Positions 23,653 through 35,504 of a stretch of DNA of 64,000 nucleotides are shown here, in pieces. Made by a program: the position numbers and the translations under genes. The notes under the pieces were generated by a model. The model did no database searches, was not told the DNA's origin, and worked only from the letters and a program-made list of their open reading frames with translations. How positions within the stretch are numbered: position 1 is the stretch's first letter; each line of letters opens with the position of its first letter. Source of the stretch: Saccopteryx bilineata (lineage: Eukaryota > Chordata > Mammalia > Chiroptera > Emballonuridae); NCBI RefSeq assembly GCF_036850765.1, contig NC_089491.1, positions 182,879,520 through 182,943,519 on the forward strand. The letters are read 5' to 3'.

Positions 23653-24353
23653 CAGGGCAGTCCTCAGGTTACTACAGTCTTGACATATGATGTTTTGAGT
23701 TTATGATGCTCACTCCCATAAAAACAAAACAAAAAATGAGACATGAGTGATCCAGCTTATGCCATTAACACCATACTTATGAACAACGTGGACAAACTAG
23801 CTTGGCTAGAAGAAGTCATCAACCTTCAAAGCTAGCCTGGAACAATTCTTTAAGAAGGTAGAGAGGCCTGCAGCAGATCCTGTACCCTCTACATCAGCTG
23901 CTTCTCAAGATAAAACACCTGTAGTGCAGGTAGAATCATCTCCAGTGTCTCCTGCTTGTTCCTTAGACAATCCTGATTCACCTGACCCAGTATCTCCAGC
24001 ACCTTCTGCAGGTTCTCTTGACTCTCCAGCCCCTCCTCCCAATAGGTCACTCTCTCCCACCTTGCAATGTCCCTTCCAGTGTGCAAGCCAACCACAGGAA
24101 TGAAGGTAAGGAATATTTTTTACACTAATTTTTTTTTCATTTTTTTGTTACCACAGTATAGTCTATAGTACAGTATATTTATGTCTTTTTCCTTTTTCTG
24201 TGGCTTAGCTGTGTTTTTATGTTCTAGATTATTATTTTACAACTGTGTTAGGATAGGTAAATGACTTAGGCTAAGTGTGTTTCAACTTACACCAAAATTC
24301 GGGTTACATCACTGTCGTAGGAACGGAACTGTGTGTAAACTGAGGACCCCCTG
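23653..24353 (+). mobile_element. Tigger/pogo-like DNA transposon with transposase C-terminal relic
   Basis: Inverted ends CAGGGCAGTCCTCAGGTTAC and the complement of CTGAGGACCCCCTG are flanked by TA (23651-23652, 24354-24355). Between them, 23893-24100 on the plus strand still reads as a Ser/Pro/Asp-rich protein tail (SPVSPACSLDNPDSPDPVSP). It fits the low-complexity C-terminus seen in Tigger-like transposases. The catalytic core is gone. It shares ends with the element at 19644-20518. Confidence 0.8.
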
Positions 24354-24539
24354 TATATTATTTTATTCTGAAAAGCACAAAGCTATGTCTTTTACAAGTA
24401 ACTGCACTTAAGCAAATGTGTATTTGGGGGGAAATGGTTAATGTGTAGGGACCTTCTGGAGCTATTAGATATAGGGATATACACAGTTTTCACTTAAGGA
24501 CCATGCCTTCAGTTCCTGTTGGTTGGGTACTTAAATATG

Positions 24540-25060
24540 AATACTACATGGTCTCTGTTTTAGAAAATTTATGATATGTCATGGGGAGGAATGAGACAAC
24601 AGTATAAATAAATTAATAGTAGATAAGGAGGAATATACATGCTCATGATAGGCACAAATACATCATCATAGTAGTTCAACTGAGAGGGAAAGAACATAAC
24701 TGGTGAAGGAGATAAGAGATTCATACAGGAAGTGATATTTAAATGAGCCTTGAAGGGTAAGAGGAACTGTGACAAATGGGAACAGTACGGAAAATGGATT
24801 TTTGGTGTTGTTTTCATTGATTTAAGAGACAGACAGAGAGATCAGCATCAACTCGCTGTTCCACTTAGTTGTGCACTGTACCCTGACTGTGTGACCAGGG
24901 ATCGAACCTGTGACCTCTAGCATGCCAGGTTAATTAATGCTTTATCCACTGAACCACCTGGCCAGGGCTAGTACGGAAAATGGTGTATGCTAAAGACAGC
25001 ATAAATCAAAGCAAAGAAGATGTGTTGGAAGTCCTGAGCATATTGAGGGGCTCAGGGTAG
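24540..25060 (+). repeat. Ancient LINE-like repeat fragment, split by a short SINE
   Basis: GAAGTGATATTTAAATGAGC followed by CTTGAAGGGTAAGAGGAACT matches the same old repeat as at 7.8-9.4 kb. The SINE at 24798-24969 interrupts it. Confidence 0.5.
24798..24969 (-). mobile_element. Short tRNA-derived SINE (third type)
   Basis: On the minus strand: GCCCTGGCCAGGTGGTTCAG head, box B-like GGTTCGATCCC, and a GTCTGTCTCT tail. It lacks the long bodies of families A and B. The 14-bp flank AGTACGGAAAATGG is duplicated perfectly at 24784-24797 and 24970-24983. Confidence 0.9.
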
Positions 25061-26230
25061 TAGTTTTACTGGAACACACAGTTATCAGAGTACTATTGCA
25101 GGACAAGACCAATGTCTACCTAGACTTTAATAGTCAATAGGACCCACAAAAATTTACTCGGAGCAAAACCAGAAAGTGTATCTTCACCTCATCTCTTCCT
25201 GTTTATCATTTTGTCCATGAAGCAATAAGGTTCTTCTGGAGGTCAAGAGAAGCAATAAATGATTTCGCTGGGCCAGGGTGTTAACAACCCATTGCCTTCT
25301 CCTGAGAGCACCATGCAATGGCAGTTTGCATTTTCCAAAGAAAAAAAATGGCGTTCTCCTTTAAAAAGCCCCCAAACTTTGTATTGCTACCATCCACCCA
25401 GTCTGTATTTTTTCAGAAGCTTCTTCCAGTTGAATTGCAGACCTTTGTAACAAGAAATTAAATGGGAAAGATTCTAATCCATTACAAAAGAGGTATAAGT
25501 CCGCACTAGCTTTCAAATCAGGAAAATAGTTGAGTAACAGTAACTGGAAAAAAGGTGTAATTTCAGTGAAGTTACATTGTAGGTAAGAACAAATGAAATG
25601 CAGCTCTGATTCCCCTTTTTCCTGAGACTATTAACTATAGCCAATCATTCACTGGGTAATTCACATTTCTTATGGCTTCCATTATCATTTATTTGCTGCG
25701 TTTCTGTGAGATTTTAGCCTTCACACACACATACAAAAAGTGTATGATTAATAAGCAGTGGCTTCACCTAAGAAGATATTTGTTAGTGACACACAGGTCA
25801 TCATTTTCATGATTACTGTACAATTGGGGATCCTATCTTTGTGCCCCCCCCAACCTGGAAGTACTTCATCCAGAAAAATACCAGGGCATGTTCCAACAAA
25901 TTTAGTGCCACAAACAGTCATCCTTTCATCTGTCCCAAGGACACAGAGAGGACAGAGCAAACTGTGACAAAATTCGGCACAGAGATAGGGCATTTCACTG
26001 ATGACAAGTCACTGATGGCATTTTTTGAAAAGCAAATTAAAAGGGTACATATTTTCTTAAGTTGACCATTACCCGAATTTATTTAGAAATGAAAGTTTAG
26101 AAATCAGTTTAACTGAAATGCTGCAGTTAAGGTATGGATGTCAAGCACTACAGAGCTACTAATGAGAACTAATAGTGTTCAAAATAAATTCCACTCAATA
26201 TTCTCGGAAGAACGTTTATCTTTGGGAGGT
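25060..26230. other. No recognisable feature
   Basis: Apparently unique AT-rich DNA. Overlapping short reading frames at 25748-26065 on both strands show no known domain. Confidence 0.4.
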
Positions 26231-26234
26231 GGGG

Positions 26235-26375
26235 ACAGGGTCAAAGGGCTCCACTTTACTGAATTATGTCTCAGCAAGTTCTTTTGTGAAGAATTCTTTA
26301 GCACTGTATTCCTTTATTGGCCTTACATGTTAATTTTCATACACTAATACTTCTTAAATTGAGACAAATACATAA
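26235..26375 (+). repeat. Copy 1 of a diverged local duplication
   Basis: TTATTGGCCTTACATGTTAA and TTTTCATACACTAATACTTC recur with about one change in six or seven bases at 28455-28600. No transposon ends are visible around either copy. Confidence 0.7.
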
Positions 26376-26559
26376 TCCGTACTATTTAGCATTTGGAGTT
26401 TATAATATAGAAATTTAAATTTAATTTCTTTTTTGAAAAAAACGAGGGGACTTCTCATACATAGCATAAATTTGACCACTGTCTATCAACATTTTTTTTC
26501 TATATACATCAGGTTTCTAGTTTAACTTTACAATAAACTTCATTTTCTTTTCTGTGTCC

Positions 26560-27240
26560 CGGTGGAGGGTCATGGGGAGAGTGGGCTGGGATGCCCAGAT
26601 CATCAGGGGCAAGTCAGAAAATGGCAGACTGGGTAGAGGCCCTGCAGCCCTGGCCACTTTTCCCAGAACAAGCCCCACCCGGAAAGGTCTCTAGAGATTT
26701 AAGGACTGGGAAGGAAGTCCTGAGAAGATGAACACCTGGGTGCTCAGGGGCTGCAGTTCCCTCCTCCCAGATTCATTCCATCAGGCTGGTTCATACCACC
26801 TACCATACAAACCCCAGAGTTCAAGGACATCTGACTCCCACCCTTGCCCCACAGGCCATTCCAGGTGTAGGGGAAGGGTCTGTGGCCCCAGGGAAGCACA
26901 GGAGAGGCAGCTCAAAAACCACACAACAGGAAAGGGAGTGAATTGCTCATGTGTCAGAGAAAATCTATAGCATCTATAATCTTCCAGGGGCTGAAAGACT
27001 CGGGGATTGTGAGTACAAATTTTCACAAGCCAGAGGTCTTAATCCCATGTCTGCCAAGGTCTAAGGACATAGCAACCGTAAAGCACCTGTTCCATTGCAC
27101 ATCCTTAGGGCCAGCTGTTCCTCCCAGCTGCTTCAAGGTGTCTAAATTTCATCCAGGAGACCACTGCTGCCTGCTCTTTGAATCTTTCCCCCAAGGAGCA
27201 ACTCAGGACATTACTCTCTTTCTGGCCCAGCCCACCTAAC
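26560..27240. other. GC-richer unassigned block
   Basis: About 680 bases noticeably richer in G and C than the flanks, with many purine/pyrimidine words (GGGCCAGCTGTTCCTCCCAG) and no convincing reading frame (longest 98 codons, no domain). It might be old retroviral material or a gene-associated region. I do not recognise it. Confidence 0.3.
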
Positions 27241-28450
27241 AGCACCCTAGAGTAAGAAAATTTTACACACACAGGAAAAATAGCTGTGGTATTACTGCTT
27301 AGGGATATACAGGTGAGGTGGACTGAGCTGACAAGAAAATATGACTTAGGTGAACAAAGTGGACAAGAAGATAATCAGCATCCTTTATGGTACCTTGTCC
27401 AAATGATGCTCAATTCTATTGAGGTGAACTACTAATTACAATGTTAAATGTAATTTCAATTTTGTGCAAAAAGGGAAACATGTACTTGAATGATACCAGT
27501 AACTTTATCTGAAACAGAAAGAGAACAACAAAAAAAGAAACTATTACATTACCACAGATATTTTAACTTTAGAAACTTTTTCTCATAGTAAGCTCTGTTT
27601 CCATATTCTTTGACTTACACTAAATTATTAAACCACAGAAGATATTTATTAACCTGAAGTCTTCATTTACATTATAACTCTACAGGTACTAAGATAATAT
27701 AGCTGTTCGTGAATATGTACATTTCATTATCCTTGTAAAGAATATATCGAGGGTCTGGACAGAGTAGACTACACTATCCAGAAATAAGATTATTTTTAAT
27801 AAAAATAGTATCTTAAATTTTCCATATTATTAGAATAATAAAATAATATCTGGATTATAAACTTGCTAGCTGATATTTATTGTTTAATTTAAAGAAAGCA
27901 TTAGCATAGATTGGTTAGGCACATTAATGTTTACTATACCATTTAAATGAAAAAGCAGAACACAATGTTTTCCCTTGTTTATACAATAGATATTTCTAGA
28001 AAATAAGTTTAACAAAAATGTGTACCAAATTAATTTTAAATTTAATACATGGTCTTAAAAAGAGGGCTGATTTTTTTTGGAAAGGACTACAATTGTTACA
28101 TGGACAATGAGGTGTGGATATGATTAAACCTGAATCAAGCACATATGGAGATTTTATTTATTCAGTTTTCCTGGTGCCAAAAAACTCTCATAGTGTCCCC
28201 AATTTCATGATGTAATTGTAGTGATTTTAAAGTTTAATAGCTCAATAATATATACAAATTTTAAAATTTAGTTTCAATTAGGATTTCTCTGATAAGATGA
28301 AAACATGAGGTTTTGCGGTCGGTGATAACACACGAATAACATTTATCAGAAAGTCAGGTTCTAGTAACCCACTAATTTGTGAATTCTAGCTAGTTAGATT
28401 TTTTAGAATATATTTGTCCTACGTTTGCTAAAGATTCTCAGTAACCTGTG
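27240..28450. other. No recognisable feature
   Basis: AT-rich DNA without repeats or frames that I can name. Confidence 0.4.
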
Positions 28451-28454
28451 TCAG

Positions 28455-28600
28455 GGTCAAAGGAGTTCACTTTATTGCATTCTGTCTTAGAGGATTCTTT
28501 AATAAAGTAAATTCTTTAGTAAAGTATCCTTTTATTGGCTTTCCATGTTAATTTTCATACACTAAAACTTCTTAAATTGAAACACATACAGAATCCTTGT
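28455..28600 (+). repeat. Copy 2 of a diverged local duplication
   Basis: Pairs with 26235-26375 (TTTTCATACACTAAAACTTC against TTTTCATACACTAATACTTC). An internal 12-14 bp direct repeat (ATTCTTTAATAAAGTA / ATTCTTTAGTAAAGTA) makes this copy slightly longer. Confidence 0.7.
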
Positions 28601-30440
28601 CTTTTGTAGGTGGATTAAGGATTTCACTGACAAAGTAAAATGAAACAGCTCTTCACAGTCATGTTTCTTCCCTTCCACCATCTCCCCAAAACTCAAAAGG
28701 AAGGAAAAAACACAAAAATATTGGTTGATGATTTGCCTTGAGACCCCAATTTTTGTAAGAATTAAAAGGGGTAAAAGGAGTAAAATAATTACATGTTCAT
28801 TATACATGACAATACCTGAAAATGTAGTTGGATTGATTTTTTTTTAATCTGAAATTTTGTTTTCACAGAAAACCACCTGGTGTTTTTGGTTTGGGGGTGG
28901 TAATGGAATTTCATTTTGTTTGTTGTTTTAAAAGACAGGTGTGATAATCATTTTCTCCTGCTACAGTATTAGCACATGTTATTGCTAAGTACAGAGGCAG
29001 CCAGCTCAATTCTTTTATTAGCAGATGGTGGAAGTGATTTTAAGAGAGGAATAAGGATTTTTCAAAAACCATTTCAGAACAGTTAGAGATCTGCTTTTTT
29101 CCTCAATGGGTGTGTCAACCTCTGATTAACACTAATGGAACTCACATAACAGCATCTACAGTGCATTTGCCTTTAATTACTTGACAGTTATCCAGAGTTT
29201 GTGAAATTACTCGCATATTATCTAACAAAGCAGTATGTACTTGCAGAGACATTCTTCAAATCACTTTATAACCATTAGCTAATTAAAGTGCACAAATACT
29301 TCTACAAAATATGGAGATGGAAAGTTTTACAAGCTTCGTTTTACTGAATTCCTGGAAGAGATGGAAGTTAAACGTAAGTCTCAAACTTAGAGGATTTATG
29401 CCCCATGTCACATTGTATCCTCAAATGTAAATGACTCAGTTTTAGCATCAATAGGTCTTTGATGTCACAGGCATTGTTAGTTCTCCATTATCTTTTTTTT
29501 CTCCTTTCAACAGAATCCTCCTGTTCAGATTGCCATTGTTAAAGAAAAATGATTCTGATATTGTTAAAATAGTAAGGAAGACTTTCCCCAAGACTATCAT
29601 AATACAAGACAGAGATCAGACTCAACTCCAAATCAGCAAAGCTAGCTGGGATTTACAGCATGAGAGGGCCAACGGATAGAAAATTACAGAGAGGAGACAT
29701 CAAGGGTAAGAGAATTTTTGCTAAACTGACCTATAAAAGTCTTGCTAAAGACAAGTTAAGGACTTACCATCAAAGGTGGGGAAGGAGGAACTTGAGTAGA
29801 TATGAAGGGTGGGGAGTATCTCCCTGAAGGGATTGACAGGGTTCTTTGCCAACACTGGGCTGGACAGGCCAAAGCCAGGAGGGCAGCCAAAGCAGAGGCC
29901 TAATCTAGAAGAGGGCTCAGGGCAGTCTAACTGACGTTTGACCAACAAGGCTTTGTCACCATGCATCTAGCTAAAAGTTTAAATCTCCCTTGCCGCTAGG
30001 TGGGACATATTACATGGTTCTGAACAATGGTTCTTACAAAAGGAAAGTCTGTTGGAAAGTTTTGAAAATGTTCTCATTTTTCTGACATGGGTAACTTTTT
30101 CTTTCCATCATTTTCTTCCTAACTGCAATGAATCCAAGTTTTGACCACTGGAATTAAAGCCACATGCTAAAGATGGTGGAAGAGAAAGAAGGAGGCTAGG
30201 GTATCGATGGAAATGTGGCACTGTTGATGCAGCTCTGGCCTGCTTCCTCCAGGTTTTTCTTCTCATTATGTGAGAAAAACTAAACCACTATAGTCAGGTT
30301 TTCTGTAATTCACAATGAAAGCAACCTTGCTTGAGATATTTAACAAATATGATTCCCTTCTTATAATAGAGTGTTCATGGCAAATTTCTATGTTTAACTG
30401 GAAAGATAATATTCAAAAGGTAATTCTAAAAAAATTAAAT
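28600..30440. other. Unique AT-rich DNA, possible conserved non-coding segment
   Basis: No repeat family was recognised. The part 28950-29350 has balanced composition and several TAATTA/ATTA words (for example TTTAATTACTTGACAG at 29173, TAGCTAATTAAAGTGC at 29277), as in homeodomain-bound enhancers. This is suggestion only. Confidence 0.3.
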
Positions 30441-30444
30441 ATTA

Positions 30445-30640
30445 GGAATGAATGAGGTAAAGGGGGCCAAATATATGGTGACAGGAAATGATTTGACTCT
30501 GGGTGGTGGACACATAATACAATATGCAGATCATATATCATGGAAACATATACTTCAAACCTATATAATCTTATTAATCATTGTCACCGCCAATAAATTT
30601 AATTTAAAAATAAAAAAAATAAGAAGAAGGAATGAATGAA
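30445..30640 (+). mobile_element. L1 3' end, 5'-truncated
   Basis: GGTGGTGGACACATAATACA, a region like the 3' UTR end (ATTGTCACCGCCAATAAATT), then an A-rich tail. It is a severely truncated L1. Confidence 0.75.
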
Positions 30641-31780
30641 CCATAGATATCTCTCTTGTCAGCATTCATGCAATGCTTGTTTTAAGAACATTCTACCCAG
30701 AGGAGAAATGGGACTATGGGATATAAGGATTTGTTACTCTTTATTTTTTAATTTAGCATGAGCTAATATAATTCATATGTAACAATAACATTCTTGGTTT
30801 AATAAAATAGAAAGTAATCTATCATTAAAATAGAAATTACAGCATTCTTAATAACCACACAAACATTTTAATTCCCCAGTTCTCTGGAGCAGAACCTTTC
30901 TACTAGGCAGCAGAGCACATGGCTTTTAGGAGTGCAGAGACCGTCGGCATGCCTAGGGGTGAGTTGCAAACAGCCTCTCCCACTACCTTAGTGTTGTGAG
31001 CAAAAGTCATTTCCTACATGTGCCATGAGGTGAAAAAACATGGAGAAGCCCTGTTCTAAATAATGGTTCATTTGAGCTGGGTCACAAATATTTTGTTACA
31101 GAAATAAAATATTAAATTTACAAATGACTTCTTTTGCGAATGTAGATAAATTTACAGTTACCTGTTAGTACCATTCTCTCACTCACATTTTGATAATTTC
31201 TTCTTTAGTGTGTTAATGCTTTTAAAGTACACATACACACGTACACATAATGGAATAATGGATAAACACAGTTCACATTTTGGGAAGGCACTCTTCCTTT
31301 CCTCATTTTCCTTTTCACTTACCTTCCCACGCCCCCTGTCCCTGACCCATCTTCTCCAGCCTCCGTCTACAGTGGGGCATGACCACCGCTCCTCAGCTAA
31401 CCTGGCTTGGTAACCTCCTAGTCTGTATCTTGGCTTATTGTCTCATACAATCCTATATAGAGGTACATGGGCACAGAAATATTTGTACAAATATCTATGA
31501 TTTGCTTTTCGTTGTTTTATTAAAAGTGAGTCACATTGTTAAACTTCTTTTTCTCACACATTAATACCTCATGGAAATCCCTCTAAATTATCCAGTATAA
31601 ATCTACTATGTTCTTCTTAATAATTTCATAGTATTCCAAACTACAGAGATATAATATATATATATATCTTGGGCAAATGAATTTGTAAAATTTGTTATTT
31701 GAATTTGCTTACTTTTATTGTTACAAATGACACTGGTCTGAAACTGCTAATTGCATTCCTACTTGGGAAGGGCCATTGTT
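30641..31780. other. Mostly unassigned; possible old LINE remnants
   Basis: 31500-31740 has T-rich words resembling old antisense L1 3' UTR (AGTGAGTCACATTGTTAAAC, TTCATAGTATTCCAAACTAC) and a (TA)n run at about 31652-31667. The remainder is unrecognised. Confidence 0.35.
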
Positions 31781-32195
31781 ATGCTAATGTGTGCTGGAGG
31801 AGGGGTCTGTGTGGGCCCAGGTAGTTATTTAGAAGAAGGAAGAAGGAAAAGGAGAAGCAGCTAAGATGGAGGGTGCTGAAGGAGAAACCAGTTTGTGCAG
31901 AGAGGAGAAGGGAGAAGGTGTGCAGATGGGGAACCAGAGGTGACTGAGACTGGTGGAGGGCCTTTCATTCTAGGAAAACCTGGATGTGTCAGTGGCTTTT
32001 GCAGCCCTGAATAGAAAGGGAAGTGTTTTCCCTCTGTGTGTGTTTTACTCGCCGCCCAGGAGTGAGGCTAGAATAAAGGCATCGCCCACCATTTTTTGAT
32101 TCCGCTGTTTCTTTACCATCTGCCCATATCTAATGGGAACCTGCACCTGCATGGCCACGACAACGGCCATGACTACTGGGCCTACAATATACCTT
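31781..32195 (+). repeat. Probable solo LTR
   Basis: Begins near TGTTATGC/TGTGTGCTGG, is purine-rich in its first third, has AATAAA at about 32072 and ends near GGGCCTACA. Its end (CCATCTGCCCATATCTAATG, ACCTGCACCTGCATGGCC) resembles that of the LTR at 49309-49648, so the two may be distant members of one family. No target duplication could be fixed, so the limits are approximate. Confidence 0.55.
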
Positions 32196-32269
32196 ACTAA
32201 TGGGTGCTTTCTTTTCTGATTTTCAACAGAACAAACTGCCATAATAAATATTTACTTATATGTAGATGA

Positions 32270-32960
32270 TTTTATTCCTGTGATATAAGTTCCCAACACT
32301 GAAATTGTAAATTTTTCCAGAGGCAATTCCTATCAGAAAACATATGCACTATAAGATCATTTTATACAGTTTTTAAAATCTAGTGGGAATCTCATTAAAA
32401 TTCCATTAAATACATATATTCATTTGGAGAAAGATGACATTTTCATGACATTGCCTCCCCCATGCAAGAACATATGTCTATTCTTTTATTCAAATTTTTC
32501 TTTATGGTTTTAATTGGGTATTATTATGTGGCATGTGTAGGTCTATTACTTCCCTACTGTGAAGTAGGTCTATTTCAGATTCTTCTTGTATTTGGTTTCA
32601 TTTGTTTTGAGGATAATGTCCTGCTGGCCTTCCACGTTTGTTTCCATCTCTTTTATAACAACGAAAGCTTTGCTTAGAAAGATTCCACGAGTTTATTTGT
32701 TTTTATTTTGCCATCTACTTGAGATAGTAGATCTAGTGCTCTCTTCACAAATGAATGGGAGAGAGCACTCAACTCCATTTTGATTCCAGAATACTTAATT
32801 CCTCTACTCAGCAAAAAGTTTAGCTACTTATTGGCTTTTCTTTCACCAGAATAATTTGAATTTTGTTGATTACAATTATAATACCTTCACTATTTATATT
32901 GATTTAGATTAAAACCAACCCAATGCCATATTCATTCTTTATTCATTCATTGGTTATTGT
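32270..32960 (-). mobile_element. Old L1 fragment, antisense
   Basis: GGGAATCTCATTAAAATTCC and AGATGACATTTTCATGACAT are diverged antisense L1 ORF2 words, as are those near 32860-32890. Non-coding. Confidence 0.6.
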
Positions 32961-33017
32961 TAAAGATTATGTGCTTTAGAGTTCATATATAACATCCAGG
33001 AATTCCTGTTTAACTCC

Positions 33018-33383
33018 ATTTTTTTTTTCTGAAGTTGGAAATGGGGAAGCAGTCAGACAGACTCCCACATGAGCCCGACCAGGATCCACCCAGCATGCCC
33101 ACCAAGGGGGCAATGCTCTGCCCATCTGGGGCATTGCTCTGTTGCAACCAGAGCCATTCTAGCACCTGAGGCAGAGGCCACAGAGCCATCCTCAGTGCCC
33201 GGGCCAACTTTTTGCTCCAATGGAGCCTTGGCTGCAGGAGGGGAAGAGAGAGACAGAGAAGAAGGAGAGGGGGAGGGGTGAAGAAGCAGATGGACACTTC
33301 TCCTGTGTGCCCTGGCCAGGAATTGACCCTGGGACTCCTGTACCCCAGGCCGACACTCTACCACTGAGCCAACCGGCCAGGGT
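33018..33383 (-). mobile_element. tRNA-derived SINE, family A
   Basis: On the minus strand: CCCTGGCCGGTTGGCTCAGT head, GC-rich second half, TTTCTTT tail region. It has more CpG decay than the 37.0-kb copy. Confidence 0.9.
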
Positions 33384-34045
33384 TTAACCTCATATTTTAA
33401 CCAAAACCCCTGAAAAGTAATTTAAATATCTGCTTCAGAGGTTAATTCAAAGCAGAACTCAAAGAGAATAAGTTATCTCCCTGAAATAGTCTTTGTTTTT
33501 ACATATAAGGCTTAATCTGGTCATCTTTTCCTTACACTAGTGACTATTCACACCTAATAGAGCTCAAATAGCTAGGTTCATAATTCTGAAAAATGCTGTC
33601 ATGAGTGGATTAGTATCTGAGTCATAAGATATTTCTTGTTGTTTATTTGTCTGTTTAGTTTTTTTATAATCAATATGTAGTTTATATCCAGATTTCATTA
33701 TTTTCTGATTATATTCTTATACAAATTCTTTATCAGAAAATCATATCTCTCCTTTGTTACTATGTATTTTAATACCTAATTTAGACTGTCATTTACCTGA
33801 CTTTTTTAAAGTCTCCAAAATTATTTTTCTCCACTCTCTTTCCTGTGAGAAGTATCATTTCTTTAGCCACTAAAGCTGAGCTATCAGAATGCTCTAACCA
33901 CTAAGAGATGTATGTAGTGACCTTAATTTGGCCATATGCTAAATAGTCCTCTGTTCCCCTACTGTGCATAGTCATGTGCCTGAAAAGGATATTCCCCTCA
34001 TATCATGGTCCCATAAAATTATAATGAAGCTGGAAACTTCATATC
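33384..34045. other. No recognisable feature
   Basis: AT-rich DNA. Nothing recognised. Confidence 0.4.
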
Positions 34046-34053
34046 ACTTAGTA

Positions 34054-34395
34054 CAGTGGTCCCCAACCCCTGGGCCACAGACCAGTACTGGTCTGTAAGC
34101 CATTTGGTACTGGTCCTCAGAGAAAGAATAAATAACTTACATTATTTCCGTTTTATTTATATTTAAGTCTGAACGATGTTTTATTTTTAAAAAATGACCA
34201 GATTCCCTCTGTTATATCCATCTAAGACTCACTCTTGACACTTGTTCGACAATTATATTTAAAAATACCACAGTTTTTATGCCGGTCGCATAATTTTATT
34301 TTGTGTATTTATCCGTCCCACCCTAAAGGCTGGTCTGTGAAAATATTTTCTGAAATTAAACAGGTCCATGGCCCAAAAAATGTTGGGGACCACTG
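34054..34395 (+). mobile_element. Non-autonomous hAT element, GTGGTCCCCAAC ends
   Basis: Inverted ends CAGTGGTCCCCAAC and GTTGGGGACCACTG are flanked by ACTTAGTA and ACCTAGTA (7 of 8). The AT-rich interior has TTATTTCCGTTTTATTTA and no transposase. It is distinct from the GGGGTCC family in this window. Confidence 0.9.
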
Positions 34396-34659
34396 ACCTA
34401 GTATATCAGTTGTCGTTGTAATGTCATAGTACAACACATCACTCACGTTTGAGGTGATGCTAATGTAAACGAACCTACTTTCCTGCCAATCATATAAAAG
34501 AATAGCACATATGAACAGTACATAATAATTGATAGTAAACAACTGTTACTGGTTTATGTATTTACTATATTTTGAATCATTATTTTAGAAATTACTCTTT
34601 TAATATACTTTAAAAAGATTGCTATAAAACAGTATGCCAGCAGATTTATTTTAAATGCT

Positions 34660-34862
34660 AGAGTTCAAGAAGAAATAAACCAGTAGAACTATATCAAGCA
34701 AACAAGCTTCTGGACAGCACAGGAAACCATCAACAAAATGAAAGGGAAACTACAGAAAGGGAGAAAATATTTGTAAACCAAATATCCAATAAGATATTAA
34801 TACCCAAACTATACCAGAAACTCAGACAACTCAACAACAAAAACCACAAATAACCCAATTTA
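34660..34862 (+). mobile_element. L1 ORF2 fragment
   Basis: Sense-strand words such as AAGCTTCTGGACAGCACAGG and AACTCAGACAACTCAACAAC match the ORF2 C-terminal region also seen near 16690-16830. Frames are destroyed. Confidence 0.7.
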
Positions 34863-35127
34863 ATAACACTGGGGAACAATTTTTTTTCTTTTCTGTTTCA
34901 TGAAGTTTTAAAACTTTTTCTATATATTTCTGTATCGCTGATTCCAAATCTAAAATATGGTTTTTGGTGCATGCTCTAGTTTTTATGCAATTTTAATTTC
35001 TTTTTGTTATAGTTTATGGCATACATTGGTTTTTAAATTGGAGTAAAGGGCAACGACTCTTGGATTGAACATAACCACAAGGCAATTAATGTTTTACAAA
35101 CATTACTTTTACATAATTGTAGTTTTT

Positions 35128-35429
35128 TGTTTTTGTTTTTGTTTTTTTGTTTTGTTTTTTTTTACAGAGACAGAGAATGAGTCAGAGAGAGGGATAGACA
35201 GGAACGGGGATAGATGAGAAGCATCAATCATTAGTTTTTCATTGTGTGTTGCAACACCTTAGTTGTTCATTGATTGCTTTCTCATATGTGCCTTGACCGC
35301 AGGCCTTCAGCAGACCAAGTAACCCCTTGCTGGAGCCAGCGACCTTGGGTTCAAGCTGGTGGGATTCAAACCTGGGTCCTCTGCATCCCAGTCCGATGCT
35401 CTATCCACTGCGCCACCGCCTGGTCAGGC
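35128..35429 (-). mobile_element. tRNA-derived SINE, family B
   Basis: On the minus strand: CCTGACCAGGCGGTGGCGCA head, body and GTCTCTGTAAAAAAA tail. Target copies CATAATTGTAGTTTTT occur at 35112-35127 and 35430-35445 (perfect, 16 bp). It lies about 75 bases upstream of the 35505 reading frame. Confidence 0.93.
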
Positions 35430-35504
35430 CATAATTGTAGTTTTTAAATGTAAAAAATTGTTATCTGATAAAAACACCCTCTTATTTTGTTTTAAAATTG
35501 AATC

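Noticed and set aside
23889..24095. Minus-strand frame of 68 codons
   Set aside because: Antisense of the transposase tail relic in the Tigger-like element.
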